A program made the position numbers and the translations under genes. The notes below the pieces were generated by a model. The model was given only the letters and a program-made list of their open reading frames with translations, was not told the origin of the DNA and did no database searches. Positions 1 through 6,739 of a DNA stretch of 7,058 nt are shown in pieces (the stretch's first letter is position 1; each line of letters begins with the position of its first letter). The stretch is from 66-474 sp035277545 (GTDB lineage: Bacteria > Pseudomonadota > Gammaproteobacteria > Xanthomonadales > Rhodanobacteraceae), in NCBI GenBank assembly GCA_035277545.1, contig DATEKI010000212.1, positions 1-7,058 on the forward strand, in the 5' to 3' direction.

Positions 1-171
1 TCTTTGGCTTACCGGAATATTTTGGGGAAACTTGCCGATAAGTGTCAGTGGGTTACCGACCGTTCTGCATCTCTTTTTGACCCGGTGATCCGCGCGCTGG
101 TGCGTGTTTCCGATCCGCGATTCCTGTCGATGGGCAAAAAAACTCGACCTGACCCGAGGAGAAAGTCATGA
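1..171 (+). CDS. C-terminal fragment of an unrecognised protein (5' end outside window)
   Basis: Frame 1 is open from the first base for 56 codons and stops with TGA at 169-171. The other two plus-strand frames hit stops early. The stop overlaps the start of the UndA-like gene as ATGA, a four-base overlap typical of translationally coupled genes in one operon. The visible peptide has an amphipathic stretch containing LFDPVIRALVRVSDPRFLSM and a basic tail ending in KTRPDPRRKS. I do not recognise a family, and no catalytic motif is visible. Third-position GC is modest, slightly over half by my count, which fits the lower-GC left side of the window but is weaker coding evidence than for the genes further right. 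It could instead be a chance open stretch carrying the leader of the next gene. The overlap makes a real gene somewhat more likely. Confidence 0.5.
   Translation, partial: SLAYRNILGKLADKCQWVTDRSASLFDPVIRALVRVSDPRFLSMGKKTRPDPRRKS
156..161 (+). promoter_or_regulatory. Shine-Dalgarno site of the UndA-like gene
   Basis: GAGGAG lies six bases upstream of the ATG at 168. It is the strongest ribosome binding site in the window and fixes the start codon. It lies inside the last codons of the upstream open frame, so if that frame is a real gene, initiation here does not depend solely on coupling. Confidence 0.8.
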
Positions 172-959
172 GTGTGCGTTTTGAACGTAGTGGTCCCCTG
201 ACCGAAGTGAACAGCTATCCGCAGTGGGCGCAAGACATGGTCGGTGAATGCGAGGACGCCAAACAGGCCGTCGTTGACTGCGAATTGGTGCGCAAGTTTT
301 GCGAGCGCACGGTGGAGAACGAAGAAGCTCGGAACTTCCTGGTCGGCCTTTGGCCCGTGATCGAGGGCTTTCCAGGCTACATGGCACGTAGCCTGTTGAA
401 GACGCGCTTCGGGCGCAGCGGAGGCGACAACCTTGCACGCCGCTGGCTGGTGCGCAATATCCGCGTCGAACAGAACCATGCCGACTATTGGCTCAACTGG
501 GCCGAGGGACATGGCATACCCCGCGAGGAAGTCCTGTGCGGTGTGCTGCCTCCCGGAACGCAAGTGCTGGCAAATTGGTGTGAGGAGGTCAGCGGCCGAG
601 GCACGCTGGCGGCGGGGATTGCCGCCACCAATTACGCGGTGGAAGGCGCGACCGGCGAGTGGGCGCGGCGCGTGTACGGGAGTGCGTTGTATGCGGATAG
701 CTTCCCGGCGGCATCGCGTAAGTCAAGCTTGCGTTGGCTGCAATTGCATGCCGCCTATGACGACGAGCATCCGTGGGAGGCGCTGGAAATCGTCTGCACG
801 TTGCTGGGCACCTCGCCTTCGGCGGCTGCCGTAGAGCACATCACGGAATGCGTCAAACGCACCTATGCCTGCATGCGTGTGTTCGCCGACCGCTGCTTGC
901 GCACCAGCCAGGAGATGGTTGCGGATCCAGAATACGACTCGGCCGCTGCTGCCTGACTG
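168..959 (+). CDS. undA: UndA-like non-haem di-iron fatty acid decarboxylase (1-alkene forming), TenA/haem-oxygenase fold
   Basis: This 262-residue soluble, mostly helical protein belongs to the haem-oxygenase-like di-iron oxidase group, often mislabelled as a TenA family regulator. Visible ligands are E101 and H104 (motif VEQNH), E159 (NYAVEGATGEW) and the HxxxDxxH set H194, D198, H201 (LHAAYDDEH). This is the complete six-ligand set. From memory these are the same residue numbers as the metal ligands of Pseudomonas UndA, about 261 residues long, which uses O2 and iron to convert lauric acid to 1-undecene and CO2. The N-terminus (SGPLTEVNSYPQWAQ) and the run RNIRVEQNHADYW also match my memory of UndA. 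The start is set by a strong GAGGAG site, and the frame overlaps the preceding open frame by ATGA. There is no signal peptide, so it should be cytosolic, acting on free medium-chain fatty acids. A related oxidase acting on another carboxylate remains possible. The membership call is firm, the exact substrate less so. Confidence 0.82.
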
Positions 960-964
960 GCTAC

Positions 965-1018
965 TCCCGTTTCTTCCGTGAAGCTGGCGAGTACGCTTTT
1001 TCGAAAGCGCGAACGGGA
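965..1018 (+). repeat. Nested inverted repeats in the intergenic gap (possible three-way-junction RNA or operator)
   Basis: An outer perfect 7-bp inverted repeat pairs TCCCGTT (965-971) with AACGGGA (1012-1018). Inside it are two smaller hairpins: CTTC/GAAG (973-976 and 980-983, loop CGT) and CGCTTT/AAAGCG (994-999 and 1004-1009, loop TTCG). Together they could fold as a three-way junction in the RNA downstream of the UndA-like gene. A five-T run follows at about 1034-1038 but is some 15 bases past the outer stem, so this is not a classic intrinsic terminator. The inner CGCTTT-N4-AAAGCG dyad could instead be a protein-binding site, as it lies about 52-67 bp upstream of the sigma-54 -24 element. 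The repeats are seen directly. Their function is not established. Confidence 0.4.
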
Positions 1019-1060
1019 TCAACAAAGCGGAGAATTTTTCACATCGGATGCATTCCTAGC

Positions 1061-1076
1061 TGGCATAAAAAATGCT
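1061..1076 (+). promoter_or_regulatory. Candidate sigma-54 (RpoN) promoter of the GGDEF-EAL gene
   Basis: The sequence TGGCATAAAAAATGCT keeps the required GG (1062-1063), ten-base spacing and GC (1074-1075) of a -24/-12 promoter. It also matches TGGCA at -24 and TGC plus a following T at -12. Transcription would start near 1086-1088 and leave a leader of about 22-24 bases. That leader contains the AGGA at 1097-1100 that serves the ATG at 1110. A sigma-70-like TATAAG at 1078-1083 has no convincing -35 partner. The match is visible, but use of the site depends on an RpoN activator that cannot be seen here. Confidence 0.5.
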
Positions 1077-1109
1077 GTATAAGGAACCGTTGCATCAGGA
1101 AAAATTGCG

Positions 1110-3860
1110 ATGCGCGGTTCTCCGCTGGCCCTGCAGCATGCCCTGTCAAGGCGGCTCCTGCCATTGGTGTGGGCGCTGGCGGTCGTCGTGGGCGTGGTAT
1201 TGGCGCTCACTTGGGTTGCGTTGAGAACGCAGATCGTCTTGGCCGGATTTCTCAACGGCGAGAGCGTTTGGTCCAAGGCCCAGAAGCAGGCGGTCATCGA
1301 ATTGGACGCGTACGCTTCGAGCGGCGACACCCGGCACTATGCAAATTTCCTGCGCGAGTACGACCTGCTCCAAGCTGACCGTCTGAGCCGGGATGCGGTT
1401 GCGCAACCTGCCTACGACAAAAAGCAGTTCGAGGAGACTTACGCGCGTGGCGACATGATGCCGTCAGCAGAAAGCGGTATCGTCTTCATTGTGCGCTATC
1501 TTCCATGGGTGCCTTTTGTCAAACCGGCGCTGGCTGATTGGAGGGCGTCAGACGCTCCACTGCAGGAACTTGGCAATATCGCGAACGAACTTCGCGCGGC
1601 TTACGCATCAGGAATGCCAGCCACCGAGGAAATTACCCGGCTGCGAGCTCGGATCCACTCTATCAACGACGTCATAGCACCATTCAGTACCGATTTTTCG
1701 CTGAGGATCGCGAAAGGAGCTGAATGGTTCGGTCGCATACTGTTCATGAGTGTGATGGTCGCGGCGCTGCTGGCCGGCCTGCTGTGGCTGTGGATGGCGC
1801 GTCGCGTGCTGGCGGGAATCCGTGGCAGCGAGGAACGCTACCGGCTGCTGTTCGACAGCGCACCCGACGCCATCGTGATGGTGGACGAAAACAGCGGCCT
1901 GATCCTCGATGCCAACCGCACCGCAGGCAAATGGACGGGGCGCAATCCGGCGGAATTGCCAGGCAGGCGCTATGCCGACCTGTTCCAGAAGGAACTCGTG
2001 CGTGGCGCTTCCGGCGCGCGCGGCGAATTGCTGGGCAGCGGGGGCAGTTCGCGCCCGGTCGAGGCGCAAAGCAGCATGGCGGTGTGGGGCGAACAGGTCG
2101 TGCGCCAGGCCATCATCCGCGACATTTCCGAGCGCGTGGAAAGCGATCGCGTGCGTCGGGTGGCTTCGGAAGCGCTCGCCAGCATCGCCGAAGGCGTGAT
2201 AATCGCGGATGCGGAGCGCAAGGTGCTCACGGTGAATGCGGCCGCCACGCAGCTCACCGGCTTCACGGCGGAAAGCCTCGCGGGGATGACCCTGGACGCC
2301 ACGCGCACGCTCGCCGATGGCGGCCTGCTTCCGGCAACGATCTGGGATGAAGTGGTCGCGACGCACCACTGGTCGGGCGAAGTGCAGAGCCGCCGCCACG
2401 ACGGCAGCATGTACGCGGAGAAGCTCGACATCAGCACCATCCGTGACGCGGAAAACCGCGTGCAGCATTATGTCGCGGTATTCAGTGACATCTCCGCCGC
2501 CAAGGCAGACCGCTATCGCCTGGAGCACCTTGCGGCGCACGACGTGCTGACGGGCATGGTGAACCGCGCGCAGTTCCAGCGCCTCTGCGAGCAGGCCATC
2601 GAACGTGCGGCGAAGGACCGCAGTGCCGTGGCCGTGCTGTTCATCGACCTCGATGCCTTCAAGTTCGTCAACGACAGCTACAGCCACGCCGTCGGCGATC
2701 GCCTGCTGAAACTGGTCGGCGAGCGCATCCAGCAACAGCTGCGCGATGGGGATATCGCGGGACGCATCGGTGGCGACGAGTTCACGGTGCTGGTGCCGCA
2801 CCTCCATTTGCGTGAGGATGCCGCGGCGCTGGCCAGCCGCCTGCTCGCGGTGCTGTCGGAACCGTTCCGTGTCGATGACTACGAACTGGTGGTCAGTGCC
2901 AGCATCGGCATCGCCGGTTATCCGCTGGACGGCGACGATGCCAAGACCCTGATCGCCAACGCCGATGCCGCCATGTACGCCGCCAAGTCCGAGGAACGCA
3001 ATGCCTCGCGTTTCTACGTGCCGATGATGCAGGCGGATGCGCGGCAGCGGATGCTGCTGGCGACGGAGCTCCGCCAGGCCTTGATGGAGGACGAGTTCCA
3101 CCTGGCGTTCCAGCCGAGCGTCGAGTTGCGCACGGGCCGCATCGTCGCGGTCGAGGCATTGCTGCGTTGGCAGCACCCCGTGCGCGGCGAAGTGATGCCG
3201 GGGGAATTCATCCCGATCGCCGAGAGCATCGGCCTGATCCACCGCATCGACGAGTGGGTGATGCATGCGGCCTGCGCGCAGATCCGTGCGTGGGACGAGG
3301 CGCACATGCCGCAGATCCGGGTCGCGATCAACGTGTCGGCGCGCTGGTTCGGCCACCCGGGCTTCGTTGACAGCGTCTACCACGCGCTGCTGACCAACGT
3401 GGTGGCGCCCGAGCGCATCGTGCTGGAAATCACCGAAGGCGCGATGCTGCGCCTCGGCGAAGAGACGGAACGGACGATGCGCGCCCTGCAGGCCCTCGGC
3501 ATTTCCGTGGCGATCGACGACTTCGGCACGGGTTACGCGTCGATGGCGTACCTGAAACTGCCGGCGGTGACATACCTCAAGATCGACCGCTCGTTCGTCA
3601 CCGGTCTGCCGGACAACCCCAACGACGCCGCGATCACCGGCGCGATGCTCGCCATGGCCGCGAGCCTCGGCCTTGTCACCATCGCGGAAGGCATCGAGAC
3701 CGAACCGCAGCATCGGTTCCTGCTGCAAGCCGGTTGCGCGGAAGGACAGGGATACCTTTATTCGTACCCGCTTCCGCCCGCCGCGCTGGAACGCATGTTG
3801 CGGCCCAAGCGCCAACCCGGCAGCGCGAAATTGAAACTCGTTCCGCCCGTGCGAAGCTGA
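1110..3860 (+). CDS. Membrane-bound PAS-PAS-GGDEF-EAL c-di-GMP synthase/phosphodiesterase
   Basis: This 916-residue protein makes and/or degrades cyclic di-GMP at the inner membrane. A membrane helix at about 17-37 and a second at about 207-229 flank a mainly helical periplasmic sensor of about 170 residues. This resembles an uncharacterised sensor type I recall from other proteobacterial signalling proteins. PAS domains follow at about 240-345 and 350-470. The GGDEF domain starts near HDVLTG (477-482). It has GGDEF at 554-558 and an intact RxxD inhibitory site (R545, D548) five residues upstream. The EAL domain has E682 of EALLRW, N741, E773, D803-D804 of DDFGTG, K824, E860, E863 and Q880, so it looks catalytically competent. 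The start has AGGA nine bases upstream, and an in-frame stop at 1080-1082 excludes longer versions. A sigma-54-like promoter precedes it. GC content rises sharply at the second membrane helix, which suggests a mosaic origin. Which activity dominates, and what the sensor binds, cannot be read from sequence. Confidence 0.95.
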   Translation: MRGSPLALQHALSRRLLPLVWALAVVVGVVLALTWVALRTQIVLAGFLNGESVWSKAQKQAVIELDAYASSGDTRHYANFLREYDLLQADRLSRDAVAQPAYDKKQFEETYARGDMMPSAESGIVFIVRYLPWVPFVKPALADWRASDAPLQELGNIANELRAAYASGMPATEEITRLRARIHSINDVIAPFSTDFSLRIAKGAEWFGRILFMSVMVAALLAGLLWLWMARRVLAGIRGSEERYRLLFDSAPDAIVMVDENSGLILDANRTAGKWTGRNPAELPGRRYADLFQKELVRGASGARGELLGSGGSSRPVEAQSSMAVWGEQVVRQAIIRDISERVESDRVRRVASEALASIAEGVIIADAERKVLTVNAAATQLTGFTAESLAGMTLDATRTLADGGLLPATIWDEVVATHHWSGEVQSRRHDGSMYAEKLDISTIRDAENRVQHYVAVFSDISAAKADRYRLEHLAAHDVLTGMVNRAQFQRLCEQAIERAAKDRSAVAVLFIDLDAFKFVNDSYSHAVGDRLLKLVGERIQQQLRDGDIAGRIGGDEFTVLVPHLHLREDAAALASRLLAVLSEPFRVDDYELVVSASIGIAGYPLDGDDAKTLIANADAAMYAAKSEERNASRFYVPMMQADARQRMLLATELRQALMEDEFHLAFQPSVELRTGRIVAVEALLRWQHPVRGEVMPGEFIPIAESIGLIHRIDEWVMHAACAQIRAWDEAHMPQIRVAINVSARWFGHPGFVDSVYHALLTNVVAPERIVLEITEGAMLRLGEETERTMRALQALGISVAIDDFGTGYASMAYLKLPAVTYLKIDRSFVTGLPDNPNDAAITGAMLAMAASLGLVTIAEGIETEPQHRFLLQAGCAEGQGYLYSYPLPPAALERMLRPKRQPGSAKLKLVPPVRS

Positions 3861-3887
3861 CGGTCCGGCGTGGGATACTGGCTGGAC

Positions 3888-4460
3888 ATGGATGCACCCC
3901 ACGACACCACCGGCATCAATCGCACGCGTCAGGATTTCACCGGCGTGGAGAGCGTGTGGCTGTTCGGCTACGGTTCGTTGATCTGGAAGGCCGATTTTGC
4001 CTTCATCGAGCGCCGGCCCGCCGTCATCCACGGCTGGACGCGGCGCCTGTGGCAGGGCTCGCACGACCATCGCGGCACGCCGCAACATCCGGGACGCGTG
4101 GCGACACTGGTTGCGGAGCCCGGCGCCGTGTGCGCGGGCATGGCGTACCGCGTTGCGCCCGCGACGTTCGATTACATCGACTTCCGCGAAAAGAACGGCT
4201 ACTTGCGGCACGCCGTGACGCTGGATTTCGGCGGTGGCGAACACGCGGAAGGACTGGTTTACATCGCCGGCGAAGGCAATGCGGCGTGGCTGGGCGCCGC
4301 CAGTGAAGCGGACATCGCGCGGCACGTCGCATCGTCGTCGGGACCCAGCGGACGCAACAGCGACTACGTACTCGAGCTGGCCGACGCGCTGCGCGAACTC
4401 GGTGTCGGCGATCCGCACGTTTTCGCGGTCGCGGACGCGTTGCGCAAACTGCACGGTTGA
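3888..4460 (+). CDS. ChaC-like gamma-glutamylcyclotransferase (glutathione-specific)
   Basis: This 190-residue cytosolic enzyme should cleave the gamma-glutamyl group of glutathione to give 5-oxoproline and Cys-Gly. The substrate-binding loop is FGYGSLIW (26-33). The catalytic glutamate is E101 in FREKNGY, and a conserved ChaC segment GPSGRNSDYVLEL lies at 152-164. The length fits the ChaC2-type short form. I chose ATG 3888. An in-frame GTG at 3870 would add six residues, but neither start has a strong ribosome binding site and the extra residues are not part of the fold. The frame begins 27 bases after the stop of the GGDEF-EAL gene, with no terminator between, so read-through from that gene is likely. 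It ends three bases from the converging minus-strand operon. Family assignment is secure. Activity on glutathione is inferred from the family. Confidence 0.92.
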   Translation: MDAPHDTTGINRTRQDFTGVESVWLFGYGSLIWKADFAFIERRPAVIHGWTRRLWQGSHDHRGTPQHPGRVATLVAEPGAVCAGMAYRVAPATFDYIDFREKNGYLRHAVTLDFGGGEHAEGLVYIAGEGNAAWLGAASEADIARHVASSSGPSGRNSDYVLELADALRELGVGDPHVFAVADALRKLHG

Positions 4461-4463
4461 ACC

Positions 4464-5975
4464 TCACGCTTTCGCACGCAGGCGCAGTCCGCGTGGGGTC
4501 AACGCGCGTTCGATGATCTCGAACACGCCCTGCATGGCCAGCGCAAGCAGCGCAGCCGGTACCGCGCCTTCCATGATCAGGCCGATGTCGTCGAGGCGGA
4601 TGCCGGTGAGGATGGGCTGGCCGTAACCACCGGCGCCGATCAGTGCCCCGAGCGTGGCGGTGCCGACGTTGATCACTGCGGCGATCTTGACGCCCGCGAG
4701 GATCGGGCGCAGCGCCAGCGGCAATTCGACGCGCCACAAGCGGATGCGCGACGGCAGCCCGAGCGCCGCGGCCGATTCGAGCAATGAAGGTTCGATGCCG
4801 GTCAAGCCGGCGTGTGTATTGCGCACGATCGGCAGCAGGCTGTAGAGGAACAACGCAGCGATCGCCGGTTCCGCGCCGATGCCGAACAGCGGAATCATGA
4901 ACACGAACAGCGCCAGCGACGGCACGGTCTGCAGGATGCCGGTCAGTCCGAGCACGAGCTGACCGAGCCGGCGCCGCCGCGCCGCAAGGATGCCGAGCGG
5001 CACCGCGATCAGGATCGCCAGCGACAGCGAGATGCCGACCAGCGCGAGGTGTTCGAGCGTGTAACGCGCGAGTTGCGGCCAGAAATTCCCTGAGGTGCTG
5101 TTGCCTGCATCGACGCCCAGGAATGCCGCGGCCGCCACGCTCGGGTCCTTGCCGTCCAGCTTCACCGCCTTGTTCATCGCGCGCATCTGCCCGGCATCGA
5201 TGCCGCCCGCGAGATTGTTCAGCGCGGCGACGAAGCGCGGCGCGCGCCGCTCGAGATCCAGCCGGTACAAGTACACCGCGTCGTATCGCGGGAAGTAATG
5301 CTTGTCGTCCTTGAGCACCCGCAGGTGGTAATAGGCGATTTCCGCATCGGTGCTGTACAGGTCGATCGCGTCCACCGCGCCCGCGGCGAGCGCGCGGTAC
5401 GCGAGGTCGTGATCCATGCCGCGTGCCGTCATCGGCAGGTGGTAGGCCGCCTTCAGGCCCGGCCAGCCGTCGGCGCGGTTCATGAACTCGTTGGAGAACG
5501 CGAGTTTCAGATCCGGGTGCTGCGCAAGATCGGAGATGCTGCGGATGTGCAGTTTTTCCGCTTCCTTCGCGCGCATGCCGATCGCATAGGTGTTGTTGAA
5601 GCCCAGTGGATCGGTGATGCCGATGCCGAGTGGCTTCAGGCGTGCGCGCAACAAGTCGATGCCCGCGTTCGGTGGCACGCCGTGCAGCAGTTCGTGGGTA
5701 AGGGTGCCGGTGTATTCCGGGTACGCGTCGATGTCGCCGCGTTCAAGTGCGCGCCACAGGATCCGGGTGCCGCCAAGTGCCTGGCGGTGTTGCACGTCGA
5801 CACCATTTTCGCGGGCGGCAAGCCGGGCGATCTCGCCCAGCACCACCGATTCGGTGAAGTTCTTGGAGCCGACCACGACCTGCGCGTTGCTTGCGTGCGC
5901 GGCGGGCGCGCTGCCTGCCTGGGCCAGCGCCCCCAGTGGCAGGCAGGCCAACAGCAGGGCGAGCCGGCACCTCAT
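4464..5975 (-). CDS. Fused substrate-binding protein/permease of an osmoprotectant-type ABC importer
   Basis: This 503-residue protein joins both non-ATPase parts of an importer in the order signal peptide, binding domain, permease. Residues 1 to about 20 form a signal sequence ending near ALAQA. The binding domain (about 31-290) has the OpuBC/OpuCC-like opening VVVGSKNFTES (33-43), plus YPEYTGT (85-91), GFNNTYAIGMR (125-135) and DLYSTDAEI (205-213). Tyrosines Y85 or Y88, Y130, Y207 and Y231 are candidates for the aromatic cage that holds quaternary ammonium groups. The permease part (about 305-490) has several membrane helices and an EAA-type loop, with E400, G406 and LP at 419-420. Its start overlaps the stop of the ATPase gene by four bases (ATGA). 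In Gram-positive EgtU the fusion order is, as I recall, permease first, so this is the reverse layout. The ligand may be glycine betaine, choline, a related betaine or ergothioneine. The sequence alone does not decide. Confidence 0.93.
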   Translation of the reverse strand: MRCRLALLLACLPLGALAQAGSAPAAHASNAQVVVGSKNFTESVVLGEIARLAARENGVDVQHRQALGGTRILWRALERGDIDAYPEYTGTLTHELLHGVPPNAGIDLLRARLKPLGIGITDPLGFNNTYAIGMRAKEAEKLHIRSISDLAQHPDLKLAFSNEFMNRADGWPGLKAAYHLPMTARGMDHDLAYRALAAGAVDAIDLYSTDAEIAYYHLRVLKDDKHYFPRYDAVYLYRLDLERRAPRFVAALNNLAGGIDAGQMRAMNKAVKLDGKDPSVAAAAFLGVDAGNSTSGNFWPQLARYTLEHLALVGISLSLAILIAVPLGILAARRRRLGQLVLGLTGILQTVPSLALFVFMIPLFGIGAEPAIAALFLYSLLPIVRNTHAGLTGIEPSLLESAAALGLPSRIRLWRVELPLALRPILAGVKIAAVINVGTATLGALIGAGGYGQPILTGIRLDDIGLIMEGAVPAALLALAMQGVFEIIERALTPRGLRLRAKA

Positions 5976-6739
5976 GCGCAGCCACCCGGCAGGTTGCGAT
6001 GCGCCGCAAGGAACTCGCGCACGAAATCGTCTGCAGGCGTGCGCTGGAAATCTTCGAGGCTGCCGTCCTGGATGATCCGGCCGCGCCGCATCAGGACCAG
6101 GCGGTCGCTGAAGAATGCGGCTTCGGCCATGTCGTGGGTAACCATGATGACCGTCTTGCCGAGGCGCGCGAAGATTTCGCGCAATTCGTCCTGCAGCCCG
6201 TGGCGTACCAGCGGATCAAGCGCGCCCAGCGGTTCGTCCAGCAACAGCGTGCGCGGGTCCAGCATCAGCGCACGCATCAACGCGACGCGCTGGCGCTGGC
6301 CGCCCGAAAGTTCGGCGGGAAAGCGCGACAACAGGTCTTCGTGCAGGTGCGCGAGCGACGCAAGCTCGCGTGCGCGCTCCAGCACGCGCGCAGCGCCCCA
6401 TCCCAGGTGCCGCGGCAGCAGGGCGAGATTGCCGAGTACCGTCAGGTGCGGGAACAGTCCGCCTTCCTGGATCACGTAGCCGACCCGCCGCCGTACTTCC
6501 GGCAACGCGTCGCGCGGCAACGGTTCGCCGTCGCAAAGCACCTTGCCGCTGACCGGCCATTCCAGGCCGATCAGAAGCCGCAGCAGCGTGGACTTGCCTG
6601 AACCGCTGCTGCCGATCAGGACGCTGGTTCGGCCGCGCGGAAAGGCGACGCTGACGTGGTCGAGCGCGCGCAGCGCTTCGAATGTGCAGGTGACGTCCTG
6701 CAGCGCGAATGCCGAATCAGAGTCCTTCGAGGCAGGCAT
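5972..6739 (-). CDS. ABC importer ATP-binding protein, OpuCA/OpuBA-like, without CBS domains
   Basis: This 255-residue ATPase should power the fused binding-protein/permease encoded next to it. All nucleotide-binding motifs are intact: Walker A GSSGSGKST (43-51), Q-loop Q91, signature LSGGQ (144-148), Walker B TLLLDEP with E169, D-loop ALDP (173-176) and H202. The protein ends soon after the ATPase fold. It lacks the C-terminal CBS pair that long OpuA/OpuC ATPases use for ionic-strength or nucleotide sensing, so that form of osmotic gating is not expected. The chosen ATG overlaps the upstream methyltransferase frame by 23 bases. Its ribosome binding site is poor, so translation probably depends on coupling. 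The gene runs directly into the permease gene with a four-base overlap. Family is certain, and the substrate follows from the partner. Confidence 0.95.
   Translation of the reverse strand: MPASKDSDSAFALQDVTCTFEALRALDHVSVAFPRGRTSVLIGSSGSGKSTLLRLLIGLEWPVSGKVLCDGEPLPRDALPEVRRRVGYVIQEGGLFPHLTVLGNLALLPRHLGWGAARVLERARELASLAHLHEDLLSRFPAELSGGQRQRVALMRALMLDPRTLLLDEPLGALDPLVRHGLQDELREIFARLGKTVIMVTHDMAEAAFFSDRLVLMRRGRIIQDGSLEDFQRTPADDFVREFLAAHRNLPGGCA

Noticed and set aside
48..60. GGGTTACCGA and the TTCGAAAG near 1001, which resemble pieces of the c-di-GMP-I riboswitch
   Set aside because: The highly conserved GGACGCAAAGC core and the matching partner stems are absent at both places. The first site also lies in an open coding frame. 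The proximity to a c-di-GMP gene is tempting but unsupported.
77..106. TTGACC-like -35 box upstream of the UndA-like gene
   Set aside because: No acceptable -10 sequence occurs 16-18 bases downstream, and the region is an open coding frame.
3870..3887. GTG start giving a ChaC-like protein six residues longer
   Set aside because: It has no ribosome site better than that of ATG 3888, and the added residues are outside the conserved fold. It remains a possible alternative.
1608..4454. Very long minus-strand open frame (948 codons) opposite the GGDEF-EAL and ChaC-like genes
   Set aside because: The plus strand carries intact, motif-rich families throughout. The antisense translation is rich in Arg, His, Ala and Gln with no recognisable domain, as expected for a mirror frame in GC-rich DNA.
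5943..5975. Possible lipoprotein signal (LLAC, Cys11) in the binding-protein/permease fusion
   Set aside because: Cleavage at Cys11 would leave an unusually short leader, and the hydrophobic stretch continues beyond it to a normal ALAQA signal peptidase I site.
5298..6601. Long plus-strand open frames (393 and 236 codons) opposite the transporter genes
   Set aside because: They lie opposite a permease and an ATPase with complete motifs, have low-complexity Arg/Ala-rich translations, and show no family motifs.
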